DNA of 9,529 nucleotides from NCBI GenBank assembly GCA_017538685.1, contig JAFYIK010000277.1, forward strand, positions 1 through 9,529, in the 5' to 3' direction. How positions within the stretch are numbered: the first letter of the stretch is position 1; the number at the start of each line of letters is the position of its first letter. The translations under genes and the position numbers were made by a program. The notes beneath the pieces were generated by a model. That model made no database searches. It had not been told where the DNA came from and saw only the letters and a program-made list of their open reading frames with translations. Origin of the DNA: Bacteroidales bacterium (GTDB lineage: Bacteria; Bacteroidota; Bacteroidia; Bacteroidales; UBA932). Positions 5,961 through 9,529 of the stretch are shown here, in pieces.

Positions 5961-6776
5961 ATGGACACCTTGAAAGCAGCCGCGTCTTACGTGGCTGATT
6001 TCATTTCGGGCCCTATGCCCGAGGTGGGCATCGTGCTCGGAAGCGGCCTCGGCTCGCTTGCGGACAGCATCGAAAACCCGCAGGTCCTCCCCTACTCGCA
6101 GATTCCCAACTTCCCCGTCAGCACCGCCGTGGGCCATAAAGGCAACTTCATAATCGGCACGCTCGCCGGGAAGAAGGTAATCGCTATGCAGGGCCGTTTC
6201 CACTATTATGAGGGCTACCCGATGACCACCGTCACTATGGCGGTGCGGGTGATGTATCTCCTGGGGGTGCGGACGCTCTTCGTGTCCAACGCCGCGGGCG
6301 GCATCAACCCCGAATACCGCATCGGCGACCTTATGATCATAAAGGACCATATCAGTATGCTGCCGAACCCGCTGATCGGCCCGAACCTCGACGAACTCGG
6401 CCCGCGCTTCCCGGATATGACGCGCCCCTACGACCCGGCCCTCATCCGCAAGGCCCACGAAATAGCGGCGAAGCTCGGATGGTCGCTGCACGAGGGCGTG
6501 TACTTCGGCGACACCGGTCCCTCCTACGAAACGCCGGCCGAATACCGCTTCTACCGCACCGTGGGCGGAGACGTGGTGGGTATGAGCACCATTCCGGAAG
6601 TCATAGTCGCCCGCCACTGCGGGATGCGCGTCTTCGGAATGTCCGTGGTCACAAATGAAGCCTCCGGCGATTTCGCCGACGACTATGAAAACGACGGCGA
6701 AGACGTGGTGAAGGCAGCGGACGCCGCAGCCTCGAAGCTCACCCGCATATTCAAAGAACTTATCGCAACACTCTAA
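5961..6776 (+). CDS. Purine nucleoside phosphorylase, paralog 1 (Asn type)
   Basis: This enzyme cleaves purine nucleosides with phosphate to the base and ribose 1-phosphate, in salvage. The 271-residue product is a trimeric (PNP/MTAP class) phosphorylase. The phosphate-binding GSGLGSL lies near residue 27, with GHK at 58-60 and [11 protein letters not shown] at 76-86. The segment SNAAGGIN begins at 109, and PNPLIGPN and GPRFPDM follow. Further along are [11 protein letters not shown] (185-195) and [14 protein letters not shown] (208-221) with the base-binding Glu213. Asn232 in VVTNEAS corresponds to human PNP Asn243, which favours inosine and guanosine. The ATG at 5961 follows the DUF3276 stop by one base. 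An in-frame ATG at 5946 would add five residues. Paralog 2 lies 12 bases downstream and is about 63% identical by my hand alignment of 250 positions. Confidence 0.93.
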   Translation: MDTLKAAASYVADFISGPMPEVGIVLGSGLGSLADSIENPQVLPYSQIPNFPVSTAVGHKGNFIIGTLAGKKVIAMQGRFHYYEGYPMTTVTMAVRVMYLLGVRTLFVSNAAGGINPEYRIGDLMIIKDHISMLPNPLIGPNLDELGPRFPDMTRPYDPALIRKAHEIAAKLGWSLHEGVYFGDTGPSYETPAEYRFYRTVGGDVVGMSTIPEVIVARHCGMRVFGMSVVTNEASGDFADDYENDGEDVVKAADAAASKLTRIFKELIATL

Positions 6777-6788
6777 AACTCATAACCA

Positions 6789-7616
6789 ATGTCAGATATT
6801 TTAGCACCTTACCTCAAGGCAGTCGAATACATACGCTCGAAAAGCGGCGGAGTCACGCCGGAAATCGGAGTAATCCTCGGAAGCGGACTCGGTTCGCTGG
6901 GCGAGCAGATCGAAAACCCTTCGATCATCCCCTACAACGAAATCCCCGGCTTCCCCGTCAGCACGGCGATAGGCCATAAATCACGCCTCGTCATAGGCGA
7001 TCTCGGCGGGAAGAAGGTGGTGGCTATGCAGGGCCGTTTCCACTTTTACGAGGGGTACACGATGGAGCAGGTCACCTTCCCCATCAGGGTGCTGAAACTG
7101 CTCGGAATCAAATATCTGTTCGTCTCAAACGCAGCCGGCGGCCTGAACCTGAGTTACCGCGTGGGCGACCTGATGGTCATCAAGGACCAGATCAATATGA
7201 TGCCCAACCCGCTCATCGGCCCTAATGCCGAGGAATTCGGCCCGCGCTTCCCGGATATGACCCACCCCTACGACGTGGAGCTCCGCAGGCTGGCCTTCAG
7301 GCTCGCCCGCGAGATGGGGATTCACCTCCAGGACGGCGTCTACGTAGCCTGCACGGGTCCTTCATACGAGACCCGCGCGGAGTACAAGTTCTTCCGCGTG
7401 ATAGGCAGCGACGCAGTGGGTATGAGCACCGTGCCCGAGGTGATAGTCGCACGCCACTGCGGCTTGAAAGTCTTCGGTATGTCCGTAATCACCGACCTCG
7501 CCCGCGAGGATATGCCGGACGATTATGTGACGGACGGAGAAGAAATAGTAAAGGCGGCCAATCAAGCTACCAGCAAGATGACCGCCCTGTTCGAAAAGAT
7601 GATCGCCGCTATTTAG
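6789..7616 (+). CDS. Purine nucleoside phosphorylase, paralog 2 (Asp type)
   Basis: This is a second trimeric-class nucleoside phosphorylase of 275 residues, adjacent to and collinear with paralog 1. It keeps the catalytic framework: GSGLGSL near 31, GHK at 62-64, [11 protein letters not shown] at 80-90, SNAAGGLN from 113, and [11 protein letters not shown] at 189-199. [14 protein letters not shown] with Glu217 is also intact. The key difference is Asp236 in VITDLAR, where paralog 1 and human PNP have Asn. In human PNP the N243D change is known to increase use of adenosine, and adenine-recognising MTA phosphorylases have Asp in the equivalent segment. I therefore infer an altered, possibly 6-aminopurine, specificity. 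The rest of the protein resembles PNP, so it could still be a broad inosine/guanosine enzyme. Its last 8 bases overlap the 3' end of rny on the other strand. Confidence 0.92.
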   Translation: MSDILAPYLKAVEYIRSKSGGVTPEIGVILGSGLGSLGEQIENPSIIPYNEIPGFPVSTAIGHKSRLVIGDLGGKKVVAMQGRFHFYEGYTMEQVTFPIRVLKLLGIKYLFVSNAAGGLNLSYRVGDLMVIKDQINMMPNPLIGPNAEEFGPRFPDMTHPYDVELRRLAFRLAREMGIHLQDGVYVACTGPSYETRAEYKFFRVIGSDAVGMSTVPEVIVARHCGLKVFGMSVITDLAREDMPDDYVTDGEEIVKAANQATSKMTALFEKMIAAI

Positions 7617-9147
7617 CGATAGCGACCGATCTGGTTTCCCTGATCACCGTGATCTTCACCTGGCCGGGATAAGTCATCTCGTCCTGGATGCGCTGCGCGA
7701 TGTCCGTGGACAGGCGGGCGGCCTGCTCGTCGGTGATCTCGTCTGCGCCCACGATCACGCGAAGCTCGCGGCCCGCCTGGATGGCGTAGGACTTCGTGAC
7801 GCCCTTATAAGAGGCTGCCAGATCCTCCATACCCTTGAGGCGCTTGATGTAGCTCTCGATGACCTCGCGGCGTGCTCCCGGGCGTGCGCCTGAAATGGCA
7901 TCCGCAACAAGCACGAGCGGCGAATAGATCGAGGTCATCTCCATTTCTTCGTGGTGCGCTCCCACAGCGTTCACGATCTCCGGACGCTCCTTGTACTGCT
8001 CGGCGAGCTTCGCTCCCAGAAGGGCGTGCGGCAACTCTTCGTCTTCAGTGCTGACCTTACCGATATCGTGCAGCAGACCGGCCCTCTTCGCGATCTTCGG
8101 GTTCAGCCCGAGCTCGGCGGCGAGGATGGAGGCTATCGAGGCCACCTCGCGGGAGTGCTGCAGGAGGTTCTGTCCGTACGACGAACGGTATTTCATACGG
8201 CCGATGAGGCGTACGAGCTCGAGGTTAAGGCCGTGGATGCCAAGGTCTATGCAGGTGCGCTTGCCGGTCTCGAGTATTTCGTCTTCGAGCTGTTTGCTCA
8301 CCTTCGCCACCACCTCTTCGATGCGCGCGGGATGGATACGGCCGTCCGTGACGAGCTGATGCAGAGCCAGACGGGCCACTTCCCTGCGGACGGGGTCGAA
8401 ACCGGAAAGCAGGATTGTGTCCGGAGTGTCGTCCACGACTATCTCCACGCCGGTCGCGGCCTCGAGCGCGCGGATGTTGCGGCCTTCACGGCCGATGATA
8501 CGGCCCTTGACTTCGTCGTTCTCGATCGGGAAGGTGGTGACCGCATTCTCGATCGCGGTTTCGGTCGCGGTGCGCTGGATGGTGTTTATGACTATGCGCT
8601 TCGCCTCTTTAGCGGCGTTCAGGCGCGCTTCGTCCATAGTATCATTGATATATGACAGGGCCTCGCTGCGCGCTTCGGCCTTCATATTCTCCACAAGCAT
8701 TTTCTTGGCTTCCTCCGCGCTCATTCCGGCCACGGTTTCGAGCTGCTTGTTCGCCTGGGCTGTCAGGGCCGCGCATTCGGCTTCCTTCTTCGAAAGTTGC
8801 TCGCGCTGGGCGTTCAGCTGGCCTTTCTGCGAATCGAGGTCGTGCTGGCGGCGTCCGAGCTCGGACTGGAGCTGGTTCAGCTGGGTCTCCTTCGCGCGGA
8901 TGTTGTTCTCGCGGTCGCGGAGCTGGTTGTTTTTGTCGTTTACCTTGGCCTCATACTCTTCCTTGAGCTGCAGGAAGTGCTCCTTTGCTTCGAGCATCTT
9001 CTTCTGCTTGAGCGATTCGGCCTCGAGGGTGGCTTTCTGGATGATGGCGTCCCCGCGTCCTTTGCTGACGATACGGGTAGCTCCTATGTAAATTGCCAGG
9101 GACAGGACTGCGCCTGAGACGGCTGCGATAATGATGTAAAGTACCAT
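7609..9147 (-). CDS. rny: Ribonuclease Y
   Basis: RNase Y is a membrane-anchored endoribonuclease that starts decay of many mRNAs. The 512-residue length is typical. An N-terminal membrane segment (about 3-22, [18 protein letters not shown]) is followed by a long charged coiled coil (about 30-185, Lys/Glu/Gln-rich). The KH RNA-binding domain contains [15 protein letters not shown] (215-229). The HD phosphohydrolase domain has His331 (LLQHSREVA), the metal-binding pair H360-D361 in LLHDIGK, H398-H399 and D416 in [11 protein letters not shown]. The C-terminal region ends [15 protein letters not shown]. The ATG at 9147 fits the family start. It lies downstream of zapA, the 6S RNA and a terminator on the same strand. 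It therefore probably has its own promoter, although I found no clear TAnnTTTG in the 30 bases before it. Confidence 0.97.
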   Translation of the reverse strand: MVLYIIIAAVSGAVLSLAIYIGATRIVSKGRGDAIIQKATLEAESLKQKKMLEAKEHFLQLKEEYEAKVNDKNNQLRDRENNIRAKETQLNQLQSELGRRQHDLDSQKGQLNAQREQLSKKEAECAALTAQANKQLETVAGMSAEEAKKMLVENMKAEARSEALSYINDTMDEARLNAAKEAKRIVINTIQRTATETAIENAVTTFPIENDEVKGRIIGREGRNIRALEAATGVEIVVDDTPDTILLSGFDPVRREVARLALHQLVTDGRIHPARIEEVVAKVSKQLEDEILETGKRTCIDLGIHGLNLELVRLIGRMKYRSSYGQNLLQHSREVASIASILAAELGLNPKIAKRAGLLHDIGKVSTEDEELPHALLGAKLAEQYKERPEIVNAVGAHHEEMEMTSIYSPLVLVADAISGARPGARREVIESYIKRLKGMEDLAASYKGVTKSYAIQAGRELRVIVGADEITDEQAARLSTDIAQRIQDEMTYPGQVKITVIRETRSVAIAK

Positions 9148-9180
9148 TGTGTATATGTTGTGTTAGTGTGCAATATGTCA

Positions 9181-9223
9181 AAAAACAAAAACAGCATCTG
9201 CAAAAACCCGCAGATACTGTTTT
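9181..9223 (-). terminator. Intrinsic terminator after the 6S RNA
   Basis: Read on the minus strand, ACAGTATCTGC (9220-9210) pairs with GCAGATGCTGT (9201-9191), with one A/C mismatch around an 8-base loop. The stem is followed at once by TTTTTGTTTTTT, a strong U-tract. It begins 11 bases beyond the closing helix of the 6S RNA. On the plus strand only a weak TTTTG follows the stem, so termination is directional and supports the minus-strand reading of the RNA. It separates zapA/6S from rny. Confidence 0.85.
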
Positions 9224-9230
9224 GTAAAAG

Positions 9231-9379
9231 ACCGTTAGTCCTTGGCTGAAACTTTCTTAAAGAAAGATTTGGGGGCCTCCCGGTTCAGGCTTCCTGCACT
9301 GGGGCAGGCATGCTATCGACGGCGAGAACTTACCCGGTTCCGTAGAACTTGTTTGTTAGAGCAAGGAGGAACTAACGGT
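9231..9379 (-). ncRNA. ssrS: 6S RNA (SsrS), RNA polymerase regulator
   Basis: A long-range helix closes a roughly 149-base unit. On the minus strand ACCGTTAG plus TCCTTG, split by a 4-base bulge (9379-9362), pairs with CAAGGACTAACGGT (9244-9231). Inside lie a small GTTC-TACG-GAAC hairpin on the 5' side and a CTTTC-TTTAA-GAAAG hairpin on the 3' side. An apical stem contains CCTGC-CCCAGT-GCAGG. A single elongated hairpin with a central bubble flanked by small hairpins is the 6S architecture, which mimics an open promoter and binds the housekeeping RNA polymerase holoenzyme. The place just after zapA matches the zapA-ssrS order of Proteobacteria, and a strong terminator follows. I found no promoter for it, so it may be processed from the zapA transcript. 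I saw no SRP-type apical loop. The identification rests on shape and position. Confidence 0.72.
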
Positions 9380-9529
9380 TAGTCTCTATTTTTTTCAGAT
9401 AGGCCTTCAGCTCCTTCTCGAGCTTGGCTGTTTCATCGGTATTCTGCACGAGGCCTTTCTTCGCCACGAACATAGAGATAGTATTCATCAGCGCCACGAA
9501 CACCAGTTTGTCCGCCAGGGTCTGGTCCG
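9372..9529 (-). CDS. zapA: Cell division protein ZapA, C-terminal part (partial)
   Basis: Only the last 51 complete codons are inside the window, and the 5' part lies beyond its right edge. The visible protein reads DQTLADKLVFVALMNTISMF, continues through VAKKGLVQNTDETAKLEKEL, and ends KAYLKKIETNR. A helix with the DxxLAxxLVFVAL pattern followed by a charged coiled-coil tail fits the C-terminus of ZapA, the small protein that cross-links FtsZ filaments at midcell. The neighbours support this: a 6S-like RNA directly after it, and rny downstream. The stop codon at 9374-9372 is inside the 5' strand of the RNA's closing helix. The short visible part alone does not prove the family. Confidence 0.6.
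   Translation of the reverse strand, partial: DQTLADKLVFVALMNTISMFVAKKGLVQNTDETAKLEKELKAYLKKIETNR

Noticed and set aside
9148..9180. A promoter for rny just before its start
   Set aside because: The stretch has CATATTG and similar, but no acceptable TAnnTTTG with a spaced TTTG. I could not support a site.
9231..9379. The structured RNA read as SRP (4.5S) RNA or as a plus-strand RNA
   Set aside because: No SRP-type GGAA tetraloop stem is visible. The strong U-tract and the zapA context both point to the minus strand and to 6S RNA.
1..9529. CRISPR arrays, tRNA or rRNA genes, insertion sequences, attachment sites
   Set aside because: I saw no regularly spaced repeats, cloverleaf, transposase motifs or terminal inverted repeats. 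The only long direct repetition is the PNP pair.

Overview
The window looks like ordinary chromosomal housekeeping DNA from a member of the Bacteroidota, most likely the order Bacteroidales, with a moderately high GC content for that group. The evidence is a DUF5606 protein and a PUR-alpha-like DUF3276 protein (both typical of the phylum), a NusB with the long N-terminal half usual there, a short SSB paralog of Bacteroidales type, and promoters with the phylum's TAnnTTTG -7 element instead of a sigma70 -10 box. I see no phage, transposon, CRISPR or defence genes, so this is not an accessory island.

Layout. Positions 1-439 (minus strand) hold the first codons of an unidentified gene with an exported-type N-terminus, preceded by a short ssb paralog. 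A roughly 290-base divergent intergenic region follows, and then a small plus-strand zinc-ribbon gene (732-1142) whose 3' end overlaps rimO tail to tail. Positions 1115-5537 (minus strand) are a compact six-gene operon, read in the order nusB, yajC, ybbR-like, coaE, DUF5606, rimO. Its gaps are at most 9 bases and three junctions overlap. An intrinsic terminator for it lies inside the facing zinc-ribbon gene. At 5537-5627 two divergent promoters are interleaved. The plus-strand unit at 5627-7616 carries DUF3276 and two tandem purine nucleoside phosphorylase paralogs. It converges, with an 8-base overlap, on rny (RNase Y, 7609-9147, minus strand). Upstream of rny on the minus strand come an intrinsic terminator, a structured RNA that I call 6S RNA (ssrS), and the 3' end of zapA.

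How the genes fit together. The operon joins transcription antitermination (NusB), Sec translocase accessory function (YajC), an envelope-anchored YbbR-domain protein, the last step of CoA synthesis (CoaE), a phylum-specific unknown, and methylthiolation of ribosomal protein S12 (RimO). The tandem PNPs are purine salvage enzymes. The second carries Asp where the first keeps the Asn typical of 6-oxopurine-specific enzymes, which suggests divided substrate ranges. The zapA - 6S RNA order resembles the zapA-ssrS arrangement of Proteobacteria.

The most interesting items are the PNP pair, the 6S RNA whose closing helix begins within the last codons of zapA, the interleaved promoters, and the operon terminator buried in an opposing gene. 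I found no clearly new biological system.
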